Source of the DNA: Ferrovibrio terrae | Lineage (GTDB): Bacteria > Pseudomonadota > Alphaproteobacteria > Ferrovibrionales > Ferrovibrionaceae | NCBI RefSeq assembly: GCF_007197755.1 | Contig: NZ_CP041636.1 | Coordinates: 2,144,001 to 2,208,000 of the forward strand | DNA length: 64,000 nt | Direction: 5' to 3' | Shown here: piece after piece, positions 52,623 through 60,759 of the stretch | Numbering within the stretch: position 1 is the stretch's first letter | Layout of the letters: every line of letters begins with the position of its first letter | Program-made: the position numbers and the translations under genes | The notes under the pieces: generated by a model | The model's input: the letters and a program-made list of their open reading frames with translations, nothing else | The model's database searches: none | What the model was told of the DNA's origin: nothing

Positions 52623-53086
52623 CGTCGTTTTCAACCTCCTCAAACCTGATTCTGCGCCAAATGGCGCGTACTACGGCGACGATCCAGATGATGGAAAATG
52701 CGGATCGTTTTGGGTGTGGTAAAAGCGTGGCCTTGCTGCGTGCAGGGCATATATCCATCAGTGCTGTGACTATTCCGTGGTTCGGCCACAGGTCTGACTC
52801 ACGAAACTTGAAGCACATCAAGGCCGGCCTAGAATGACGAGGCTCCCGTCATGCGGCGCTGTCTCGCAATCTGCGAACTGAATCCCCCCAGCAACGTTAG
52901 GAGCGCATTGGTTTATACCCGGCTGCAACGACAGTTGGGGTACGACAGGGGAAACTCGAGAAGGCAGTGGCAGGCTTTGCGCCTGCCGCAACGACACTTG
53001 GGCGGATGCAGCTTGGCCGTGGCGACACAGTCAGGCTTCCATCCGGGAGATTATGTGTGACCCAAACAGTCCGGACGGGACATGAC
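52623..53086. other. 464-bp divergent intergenic region before the lipoprotein/regulator operon
   Basis: No gene is seen. A direct repeat of GCAACGACASTTGGG occurs at 52925-52939 and 52988-53002 (14 of 15 bases alike), 63 bases apart. Between them GGCAGGC (52969-52975) and GCCTGCC (52981-52987) form a 7-bp stem. These may be regulator-binding sites for the operon that follows. Confidence 0.45.
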
Positions 53087-53659
53087 ATGAAGTGCGCCTT
53101 GACCTGGTCTGTGACGGTACCCTGCCTGCTGGCGGTGACCGGGCTGCTTGCCGCCTGTGATGCGCGGCAGGGGCCGCTCGCGGATTACAGGTCCGGCCAG
53201 CCGAACGCGACCGCGTGGCGGCAGCCCTCCGGATCCAATGCCGCGACGGCCAGTCACGTTGCGCCCAGCAAGCGACAGACCACGGCCAGGCCGGCTGTGT
53301 CGCGATCTGGGCCGGATGACGCGTCGACTGGCACAGCCACCCCCGCGAGTGGTCCCGTCACAGCTTCCACAGCAATGCCGGGGCCGGTCGATGACAGCGG
53401 CGGCGACGTTTCGCTGGTCGGGTTGAATATGCAGCAGACGCGTGACCGGCTCGGATCGCCCACCGAAGAGATCGAGCAGTCGCCGGCCAAGGTTTGGCGT
53501 TACCGCACGACACAATGCAGCGTGGATGTCGCGATGTATCCCGACGTCCATACCCAGGTTTTCCGAGTCCTCAACTACGAGGTTAAAGGCAATGACGGTA
53601 CTGAACAGGGAAGACGCAAATGCATCTCCGGCCTACGCTCCGGTTCCCTCCTCCGATGA
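53087..53659 (+). CDS. Lipoprotein with OmlA/SmpA-like C-terminal domain
   Basis: A 190-residue protein starting at ATG 53087 with lipobox LLAAC near residue 22. A long Ser/Thr/Pro/Ala-rich linker follows to residue 105. The last 60 residues (LVGLNMQQTRDRLGSPTEE...VWRYRTTQCSVDV) resemble small lipoprotein domains of the BamE/SmpA type. It overlaps the response regulator gene by 68 bases and could be a periplasmic input to the two-component system. Confidence 0.75.
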   Translation: MKCALTWSVTVPCLLAVTGLLAACDARQGPLADYRSGQPNATAWRQPSGSNAATASHVAPSKRQTTARPAVSRSGPDDASTGTATPASGPVTASTAMPGPVDDSGGDVSLVGLNMQQTRDRLGSPTEEIEQSPAKVWRYRTTQCSVDVAMYPDVHTQVFRVLNYEVKGNDGTEQGRRKCISGLRSGSLLR

Positions 53660-54407
53660 GGGAACGGCGCGTGGCGACGGGATCAAGGTCGTCCTGGTCG
53701 ATGACGATGAGGATTACCGCGAGGCCGTCGGCGGAGAACTGAGCGATCTGGGCTTCCAAGTCGTCAGTCTGCCCGATGGCGCGGCGATGTTCGAGTATTT
53801 CGGCAATGGCAACAGCAGCGACGTGATTCTGCTGGACTGGCGCATGCCGGGCGTCTCGGGCCTCGACCTTCTGGGTCAGGCGCGGCGTCGCGGCATCAAC
53901 GTGCCGGTCGTTTTTCTCACCGGCATGCTGGCGGCGTCTTATGAGAATGCCGCGCTGGATGGCGGCGCGCTCGACTTCGTCAACAAGTCGCGCGGAGCAA
54001 CCATCCTGGCCAAGCGGCTGAACCTGATCGTCAAGGCCGGCAAGCGGCCGCCGGAACAGCAGCAGGAAGAAGTGCTGGATTGCGGCGCGCTGCAGCTGCG
54101 CCCGCAGATCAGCCGCGCCTTCTGGCATGGCACCGACGTCAATCTCACGGTCGTGGAATTCAATATCGTGAATCTGCTCGTGCGCACAGCCGGCGAGTAT
54201 GTCACCTATCGCGCAATTTACGACTGCGTTCACCATGTCGGCTTCATAGCCGGGGCAGGCGAGGATGGTTATCGAACCAATGTCCGGTCCTCTATCAAGC
54301 GGATCCGCAACAAGTTCAGGGCCATCGATGGCGACTTCGGCGAGATCGAGAATTTCCTCGCCTTCGGATACCGCTGGCGGGGAGCGGTTCGCGACACAGC
54401 GGACTGA
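53592..54407 (+). CDS. Response regulator, OmpR/ChvI-like with winged-helix output
   Basis: A 271-residue protein from ATG 53592. The receiver has VLVDDDEDYR and the phospho-acceptor Asp82 (LLDWRMPGVSG), with the Thr and Lys switch in VFLTG and VNKSRG. The C-terminal winged-helix is DVNLTVVEFNIVNLLV...SIKRIRNKFR. A short N-terminal extension precedes the receiver. The start lies inside the lipoprotein gene. It probably controls the exopolysaccharide genes beside it. Confidence 0.87.
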   Translation: MTVLNREDANASPAYAPVPSSDEGTARGDGIKVVLVDDDEDYREAVGGELSDLGFQVVSLPDGAAMFEYFGNGNSSDVILLDWRMPGVSGLDLLGQARRRGINVPVVFLTGMLAASYENAALDGGALDFVNKSRGATILAKRLNLIVKAGKRPPEQQQEEVLDCGALQLRPQISRAFWHGTDVNLTVVEFNIVNLLVRTAGEYVTYRAIYDCVHHVGFIAGAGEDGYRTNVRSSIKRIRNKFRAIDGDFGEIENFLAFGYRWRGAVRDTAD

Positions 54408-55971
54408 CGCGCGAGGCGCAGACGTACGGGAGGCGGAGGTTCGTAGCGAATCACTCGGCCGGCGCATACGCCGCGTTGGCGCATCGCTGACGATCAAGCT
54501 GATGGCGCTCATCGTGGTCTTCGTCGCATTACCCATCGCGCTATACGGCCAGTTCGAGGCGGCTGACGTGCAGCGTCGTGAACTGGTCAGTCGCGGTATT
54601 CAGCAGCGCAGCTGGCTGATCGCGCAGGCGCTGACGCCGATTCTCAACCAGCCCAACACGCCGCCACATAAATCGCTGAATGCAGAACTGCAGCGCTTCA
54701 GCAATGACGACCGCACGCTGCTGAAGCTGATGTTCCGTCCCGTCAATTCGCCGGGCGGTGGCAGCTTCTACTATATCGCGTCGGCGCCCGAATCGCGCAT
54801 GGAACGCATCGGGCCCGAGCTGGAGACACTGGCCGAACGCGGCATCCTGCACCAGTTGGCGGAAAGTTGCGCCTGGGATAAGCCGATCGACATTCGTTAC
54901 CGTCAGGCCGACGGGCATGAGGAAATCATGACCTCGATCCTGCCGATCCAGTCGCGCTGGGGCTGCTGGGTGCTGATCTCGGCGCATCCCACCACCGAAT
55001 TTCTCAACATCTCGATCGGGCGATCCTACTGGCAGACGCGGGAAATCCGCATCGCCGCGGCGATCTATTTTGCCTTCGCCCTGCTGGCGATCCTGATTGC
55101 ACTCAGCGTCTGGCGCAGCCTGCATCATTTCCGCAAGGCGGCGCGCGAGGTGCGCCAGGGCCGCGTGACGGAGTATCCCTTTGCCGATCGCAATATCGTG
55201 CCCGAGCTGACCAGTGTGGCGAAGGACTTCGACTATCTGGTGCACGACCTGCGCAACATCGCGCAGGACATCCGCCAGACTGCCGAGGACAATGCGCATT
55301 CCTTCAAGGGACCGCTGGCCACCATCCATGCCTCGCTGGAGCCGATCCGGCGAACTCTGCCTGAAGGCCATCCGCGAGCCAGTCGCGCCGTTGGCCTGAT
55401 CGAGGCCTCGCTCACCCGACTGAACATGCTGGTGAACTCCACCCAGCGCCTTGATCTAAACACCGCCGACATGATTGACGCACCACGCCTGCAGATCGAC
55501 ATCACCCGGCTGGTGGCCGACGTGTTGCTGCGCTACCGCGACATCCTGCAGGAGCGGCAGATCAGGCTGGTCCGCACGCTGGAGGAAGATGCCGTCATCC
55601 GCGCCGCGCAGGGCGTGGTCGATATCGTGTTCGAGAATATCCTCGATAATGCGATCAGCTTCTCGTCGCCGGTCGGCACCATTGCTGTCTATCTGTTCCG
55701 CGAAGCCAACAGTGTGCATCTGCATGTCGATGACGAAGGGCCGGGCGTCGATCCGCGCAAGATCGAGCATATCTTCGATCGTTACTTCTCGGTGCGGCCG
55801 AAGGAGCACAAGCTGCAGCATGATTCTGCGAATGGCGAAGGTGCGAAACACGCGGGGCTTGGCCTGTGGATCGTTCGCCGCAACATCGAGGCGATCGGCG
55901 GCAGCATCAGCGCGGTAAACCGCATCGGTGGCGGCCTGAGCGTGCGTATCGTGCTGCCCTATGCGCGCTGA
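54328..55971 (+). CDS. Sensor histidine kinase, ChvG-like
   Basis: It has a membrane helix at LMALIVVFVALPIALYG, a periplasmic sensor of about 170 residues, a second helix near IAAAIYFAFALLAILIALSV and a HAMP-like linker. The H-box NAHSFKGPLATI has Ser in place of the usual Glu after His. The HATPase has NILDNAISFSSP, DDEGPGVD and AGLGLWIVRRN. The start is unclear. The frame is open from ATG 54265, and ATG 54328 and 54502 are alternatives; all but the last lie inside the regulator gene. Confidence 0.85.
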   Translation: MATSARSRISSPSDTAGGERFATQRTDARGADVREAEVRSESLGRRIRRVGASLTIKLMALIVVFVALPIALYGQFEAADVQRRELVSRGIQQRSWLIAQALTPILNQPNTPPHKSLNAELQRFSNDDRTLLKLMFRPVNSPGGGSFYYIASAPESRMERIGPELETLAERGILHQLAESCAWDKPIDIRYRQADGHEEIMTSILPIQSRWGCWVLISAHPTTEFLNISIGRSYWQTREIRIAAAIYFAFALLAILIALSVWRSLHHFRKAAREVRQGRVTEYPFADRNIVPELTSVAKDFDYLVHDLRNIAQDIRQTAEDNAHSFKGPLATIHASLEPIRRTLPEGHPRASRAVGLIEASLTRLNMLVNSTQRLDLNTADMIDAPRLQIDITRLVADVLLRYRDILQERQIRLVRTLEEDAVIRAAQGVVDIVFENILDNAISFSSPVGTIAVYLFREANSVHLHVDDEGPGVDPRKIEHIFDRYFSVRPKEHKLQHDSANGEGAKHAGLGLWIVRRNIEAIGGSISAVNRIGGGLSVRIVLPYAR

Positions 55972-56104
55972 CGCCAATCTGTCGATGCATTTTATGTATT
56001 GATTCTGCTGCATTTCTCGCGCAGGCAACCACAGTTTGATCACTGGCTCCTGTAAGTGGCCATCGACATAGTCGGCTGAAGTTCATGCAGCCACGAGGTC
56101 GACA

Positions 56105-57568
56105 ATGAATGCCATCATCGAGCAGCGCCAGACTCTTCAGCAGGGTGCGTCGCGCATTCATCCGGTGATTCTTGCCGGCGGTTCCGGTACGCGCCTGTGG
56201 CCGCTATCACGATCCGCCTTCCCGAAACAGCTGCTGTCGCTGGTCTCCGAGCGCAGCCTGTTGCAGGAAACAGTGCAGCGCAGCGGCGGGGAGTTCGGTT
56301 TCGCCGGGCCGGTGCTGATCTGCAACGAGGATCACCGCTTCCTCATCGACGACCAGATCCGCGAGCTCGGCATCGAGCCACAGAAAATCCTGCTCGAGCC
56401 GTCGGCGCGCAATACTGCGCCGGCGCTGGCTGCCGTGGCGCATTGGCTGCTGGCGCAGGATCCGAAGGCGATGATGCTGGTGCAGCCAGCCGATCACGCC
56501 ATCGGCGCGCCGCAGGAACTGCACCGCGCCATACAGACCGGTATGGTGGCAGCCGAGAAGGGGCATCTCGTCACCTTCGGCATCCGGCCGGATCGTCCGG
56601 AACCGGGCTACGGCTATATCAAGGTTGGGCCGATGATGGAGCAGTCCGACCATGTCCGTGTCGTCGACCGCTTCGTGGAGAAGCCCGATGTGGCCACCGC
56701 GCAGCAGTATCTCGATAGCGGCGCCTATTGCTGGAACAGCGGCATCTTCCTGATGTTGGCGCGGCGTTATCTGGAAGAACTGGAGCGCCTGCATCCCGAA
56801 ATCCATGCAGCCAGCGCCCGCGCGGTGGCTGATGGCAAGGAGGATCTCGGTTTTCTCCGCCTCGACGCCGACGCATTCGCCTCGGCGGCTGCCCTGTCGA
56901 TTGACCATGCGGTGATGGAACACACCAAAGATGCCGCGGTGGTGCCGGTCGATATGGCTTGGAACGATCTCGGTTCGTGGAAGGCGCTGCGTGAAAATAC
57001 GACGAGCGATGGCGACGGCAACGTGATCTGCGGCGACGTGGTAACACGCGATTCGCATAACTCCTACCTGCGCAGCGAAGACAAGCTGCTGGCCGTGATC
57101 GGTCTGGATGACGTTGTGGTGGTATCGACGGACGATGCCGTGCTGGTCGCCAGGGCCGACCGCGTGGATGAAGTGTCGCGCGTGGTCGAGCAGCTCAAGC
57201 AGCGCAACCGGTCTGAATCGGTCTCGCACAGCACCTGCTATCGCCCTTGGGGCAGCTATCGCTCGGTCGATATCGGCGACCGTTTCCAGGTCAAGCGCAT
57301 CACCGTGAAGCCGGGCGGCAAACTGAGCCTGCAGAAGCACTATCATCGCGCCGAACACTGGGTCGTGGTGCATGGCACCGCGCTGGTGCAGCGCGACGAC
57401 GAGAGCCTGCTGCTGCGTGAGAATGAATCGGTCTATATCCCGATCGGTGCGACGCACCGGCTGGAGAATCCGGGCAAGCTGCCGCTGCATCTGATTGAGG
57501 TGCAGGCGGGCTCGTATCTGGGTGAGGATGATATCGTGCGCCTGGTGGACACCTATGGTCGCGCCTGA
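56105..57568 (+). CDS. manC: Mannose-1-phosphate guanylyltransferase / mannose-6-phosphate isomerase
   Basis: A 487-residue bifunctional enzyme that gives GDP-mannose. The nucleotidyltransferase signature LAGGSGTRLWPLSR is near residue 24 and the metal and sugar site is in EKPDVATAQQYL. The C-terminal isomerase cupin shows RPWGSYRSVD and LQKHYHRAEHWVVVHG. It starts the exopolysaccharide cluster. The 133-base gap before it (55972-56104) shows no clear promoter. Confidence 0.95.
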   Translation: MNAIIEQRQTLQQGASRIHPVILAGGSGTRLWPLSRSAFPKQLLSLVSERSLLQETVQRSGGEFGFAGPVLICNEDHRFLIDDQIRELGIEPQKILLEPSARNTAPALAAVAHWLLAQDPKAMMLVQPADHAIGAPQELHRAIQTGMVAAEKGHLVTFGIRPDRPEPGYGYIKVGPMMEQSDHVRVVDRFVEKPDVATAQQYLDSGAYCWNSGIFLMLARRYLEELERLHPEIHAASARAVADGKEDLGFLRLDADAFASAAALSIDHAVMEHTKDAAVVPVDMAWNDLGSWKALRENTTSDGDGNVICGDVVTRDSHNSYLRSEDKLLAVIGLDDVVVVSTDDAVLVARADRVDEVSRVVEQLKQRNRSESVSHSTCYRPWGSYRSVDIGDRFQVKRITVKPGGKLSLQKHYHRAEHWVVVHGTALVQRDDESLLLRENESVYIPIGATHRLENPGKLPLHLIEVQAGSYLGEDDIVRLVDTYGRA

Positions 57569-58565
57569 TCGGCCGGCTATCCTGGTTACTGGCGGTGCCG
57601 GCTATATCGGCAGCCATGTCTGCAAGGCATTGGATGCGGCCGGCTATCTGCCGGTGACCTACGACAATCTCTGCGCCGGCCATCCCTGGGCGGTGCGCTG
57701 GGGTCCGCTGGAAGGCGGTGACCTTGTCGACTCTGAACGGCTGGACGAGGTGATGCGCAAATACAAGCCCATCGCCGTGATCCATCTCGCCGGTCTGATC
57801 GTGGTCAGCGAGTCGGTGAAGGACCCGGCGCAGTATTACCTCAACAATGTCAGCGGCAGCATCGATCTGCTGGATGCCATGCGTCGCAACGGCATCGAGC
57901 GCATCGTGTTTTCCTCCAGCGCCGCGGTTTATGGCGAGCCGGAAACCACGCCGATGCCGGAGAGTCATCCGCAGCATCCGCTCAATCCCTATGGCACCAG
58001 CAAGCTGATGATCGAGCGTGTGTTGCAGGATTATGCCCGCGCTTACAACATGCATTCGGTGTCGCTGCGCTACTTCAATGCTGCCGGCGCCGATGCCGGC
58101 GGCGAGATCGGCGAGGCGCATCCGGTGGAAACCCATCTGATCCCGCTGGTGCTGGAAGTCGCGGCCGGCAAACGGCACTACGCCGCCATCTTCGGCGACG
58201 GCTATCCCACCCCGGATGGCACCTGCATACGTGATTATATCCACGTCTCGGATCTGGCTCAGGCCCATGTCCTGGCCTTGCGCTATCTCGACAGTTCGGT
58301 CGGCGCCCATGCCTTCAACCTGGGCAACGGGACCGGGGCGACGGTGCGCGAGGTCATCGAGGTGGCGCGCAAGGTCACCGGTCATGCAATTCCTGCGCGT
58401 ATCGAGCCGCCGCGGCCGGGCGATCCGGCCGTCCTGCTGGCCGATCCGGGCCGGGCCCGGCAGCTGCTTGGCTGGCAGCCGGCCCTCTCCGGGCTGGAGC
58501 AGATGGTTTCCTCAGCCTGGTCCTGGCAACAACGAGTTCCCTCGCCCCAGCAAATTATGCTATAA
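57555..58565 (+). CDS. galE: UDP-glucose 4-epimerase
   Basis: A 336-residue extended SDR with VTGGAGYIGSHVC, the YGTSKLMIERV catalytic Tyr/Lys and the FNAAGADAGG and HPVETHLIPLVL segments of GalE. It starts at ATG 57555 (MVAPDRPA), overlapping manC by 14 bases. It supplies UDP-galactose for the exopolysaccharide. Confidence 0.94.
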   Translation: MVAPDRPAILVTGGAGYIGSHVCKALDAAGYLPVTYDNLCAGHPWAVRWGPLEGGDLVDSERLDEVMRKYKPIAVIHLAGLIVVSESVKDPAQYYLNNVSGSIDLLDAMRRNGIERIVFSSSAAVYGEPETTPMPESHPQHPLNPYGTSKLMIERVLQDYARAYNMHSVSLRYFNAAGADAGGEIGEAHPVETHLIPLVLEVAAGKRHYAAIFGDGYPTPDGTCIRDYIHVSDLAQAHVLALRYLDSSVGAHAFNLGNGTGATVREVIEVARKVTGHAIPARIEPPRPGDPAVLLADPGRARQLLGWQPALSGLEQMVSSAWSWQQRVPSPQQIML

Positions 58566-58619
58566 GCCCCAATCAAATCAGCGCTTTGACAAAAAACAGC
58601 AGTATCGACGAGGGCGTGC

Positions 58620-59921
58620 ATGCGACAGTATTTCGGGGCGGCGACGGTAGTCCTGTCGGCAGGACTGGCGGTTTTCTCCATGGGCTCGCTGACGGTGAGC
58701 CGAGCGGTGGCACAGACGCCGCCACGGACCTCGCAGGACGCGCAGATTTCGGCCGCACCCGAACGCGGCGAAACCGTACTGACCCGCCCGCGCCCGGAAT
58801 ATGATCCGGTCGGCGTGCGCATGGGCGGCTTCATGCTGTATCCCGAGCTTGGCCTGCAGCAGAGCTACAACAGCAACATCTTCGCCACATCGTCGAACGA
58901 GCAGAGCGATTTCATCACCTCGGTCGAACCCAGTCTCGATCTGCGCTCGAACTGGAACAACCATGCCCTGAACCTGCATGCCGATTCCCAGGTCGTGAGC
59001 TACTGGGACAACGACGACGAAAACTACACCGACTACACGCTGTCGGCCGATGGCCGCGTCGATGTGCTGCGCGACCTTCGTCTGTTTGCCGGCGCGGGCT
59101 ACCAGATCCGCCACGAACCGCGCTCCTCGCCCGACAACCAGGGCGGTACCGAGCCGACTGAATACAGCGTGACCGGCGCCAATCTGGGTGCGGAGAAAGA
59201 CTTCAATCGCCTGTCCTTCCGCCTCGACGGCAAGACCGAGCGCTACGAATACGACAGTGTGCGGACGTCGGCGGGTGCGTTGATCGACCAGAGCGGCCGT
59301 GATCGCGATCAGCATGAGATCGGCCTGCGCACCGGCTACGAGATCGCACCGCTGCGCAAGGTCTATCTGCTCACCAGCTTCAACACGCGCGACTACGACA
59401 CGCTGACCGGTGGCTTCAACCGTGATTCGGACGGCTACCTGGTTGCCGCCGGCACGCAGTATGATCTCACCGGCCTGGTCTTCCTCGATGCCTATGCCGG
59501 TTATCGCAGCCAGGATTACTCCGACAGCCGCCTGCGTGAGATGAGCGGCTGGGCCAGCGGCATCAAGGTCACCTGGAACGTCACGCCGCTGACCACCGTC
59601 ACCGGCACGCTGGATCGCGATATCCAGGAAACCACGCAGGCCAATGCCTCGGGTTATTTCCAGACCAAGGCTGAGCTGCGCGTCGATCATGAACTGCTGC
59701 GCAACCTGATCCTGACGGCGTCGCTGGGCTACCAGAACGACGACTTCCAGGGCATCTCGCGCGATGATGACTACACCCTCGCCGGGTTGGGCGCGAAATA
59801 CCTGATCAACCGCAATTTCACGCTGTCGGGTGGCTATGGCTATCGCAGCCGCGAGTCCAACGTCACCGGCGGCGATTTTGACGAAAATGTGGTGATGGTG
59901 CGTCTCGGCGCGCAACTCTAA
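58620..59921 (+). CDS. Outer-membrane beta-barrel protein of the exopolysaccharide cluster
   Basis: A 433-residue protein with a signal peptide (cleavage near AVAQ, residue 32). From about residue 70 to the end, strands alternate hydrophobic and polar residues with Tyr and Trp in girdles, such as YPELGLQQSYNSNIFAT and FTLSGGYGYRSRES. This is the BBP2-type family often linked to polysaccharide secretion. Most likely it forms the outer-membrane channel for polymer passed on by the short OPX protein coded next to it. Confidence 0.85.
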   Translation: MRQYFGAATVVLSAGLAVFSMGSLTVSRAVAQTPPRTSQDAQISAAPERGETVLTRPRPEYDPVGVRMGGFMLYPELGLQQSYNSNIFATSSNEQSDFITSVEPSLDLRSNWNNHALNLHADSQVVSYWDNDDENYTDYTLSADGRVDVLRDLRLFAGAGYQIRHEPRSSPDNQGGTEPTEYSVTGANLGAEKDFNRLSFRLDGKTERYEYDSVRTSAGALIDQSGRDRDQHEIGLRTGYEIAPLRKVYLLTSFNTRDYDTLTGGFNRDSDGYLVAAGTQYDLTGLVFLDAYAGYRSQDYSDSRLREMSGWASGIKVTWNVTPLTTVTGTLDRDIQETTQANASGYFQTKAELRVDHELLRNLILTASLGYQNDDFQGISRDDDYTLAGLGAKYLINRNFTLSGGYGYRSRESNVTGGDFDENVVMVRLGAQL

Positions 59922-59926
59922 GAGAA

Positions 59927-59942
59927 CCGGCATTTTTGCCGG
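59927..59942. terminator. Short hairpin after the beta-barrel gene
   Basis: CCGGCA at 59927-59932 pairs with TGCCGG at 59937-59942 around four T. No T-tract follows on the plus strand, so it is a weak terminator or mRNA stabiliser. Confidence 0.4.
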
Positions 59943-60078
59943 CTCAAAACCACTGTTAGGTCACACCAAAAATAGCCGGCCGTTGCTAGCGTAAGCATGC
60001 ACGGCCGCACTGGCCACGCCTGCAAAGGCGGTCGCGTCTGTACGGCGCCGTGCGTTCTGAAACAACAGACGTGCCGCC

Positions 60079-60759
60079 ATGCAAACCCGCCATACCCTCC
60101 GCACCGTAAAGGTGTCCGCAATCGTCCCTGCCATGCTGGCTGTTGTGCTGCTCGCCACGCAGGCAATGGCCCAGCCTGCGTCCCAGGGCGCTGCGCCGTC
60201 GCAGCCTCTCACGCAGCGCGCCGCACCGGCCGCGGCGTCAGGTCAGGCAGCACCTAGCCAGGCTGCACCGGGTCAGTCCGCCGCGCTCAAGGCCGATGAC
60301 AGCTATCGCCTCGGTTCCGGCGACCGTGTCCGTGTCACCGTCTATGGCCAGCCCGAACTGACCGGCGAATACGCCGTCGATGGCGGCGGCCAGATGTCCT
60401 ATCCGCTGGTCGGCCAGATCCGCGCCGGCGGCATGACGGCGCACGAGCTGGAACGCGCGCTGATCGGCAAGCTCTCGCCGGACTACCTGAAGAATCCCAG
60501 CATCAGTGTCGAGGTGCTGACCTTCCGGCCCTTCTATATCGTCGGCGAAGTTCGTACCCCGGGCAGCTATCCCTTCGTCAACGGCATGACCGTGTTGAAT
60601 GCCGTGGCGCTGGCAGGTGGCTTCACCTACCGCGCGCGCGAGAATTCCTTCTACGTTACCCGCACTGGCGAAGACGGCGCGAAGAACAAGGTCAGCGCCG
60701 GTGCCGATGCAACCATTTTACCGGGCGATATCATCACCGTCCGAGAACGGTATTTCTGA
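60079..60759 (+). CDS. Polysaccharide export protein (OPX, short Wza/GumB-like)
   Basis: A 226-residue periplasmic protein. After a signal peptide (cleavage near MAQPAS; no lipobox Cys) and an Ala/Pro/Gln-rich linker, the PES domain has LGSGDRVRVTVYGQPELTGEY. It is followed by one SLBB domain (FYIVGEVRTPGSYPFVNGMT). It lacks the long C-terminal outer-membrane helix of Wza (about 380 aa). It overlaps the next start by one base (TGATG). Confidence 0.9.
   Translation: MQTRHTLRTVKVSAIVPAMLAVVLLATQAMAQPASQGAAPSQPLTQRAAPAAASGQAAPSQAAPGQSAALKADDSYRLGSGDRVRVTVYGQPELTGEYAVDGGGQMSYPLVGQIRAGGMTAHELERALIGKLSPDYLKNPSISVEVLTFRPFYIVGEVRTPGSYPFVNGMTVLNAVALAGGFTYRARENSFYVTRTGEDGAKNKVSAGADATILPGDIITVRERYF

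Noticed and set aside
52969..52987. Riboswitch in the leader of the lipoprotein gene
   Set aside because: Only a simple 7-bp stem is visible; no conserved core of a known riboswitch class could be matched.
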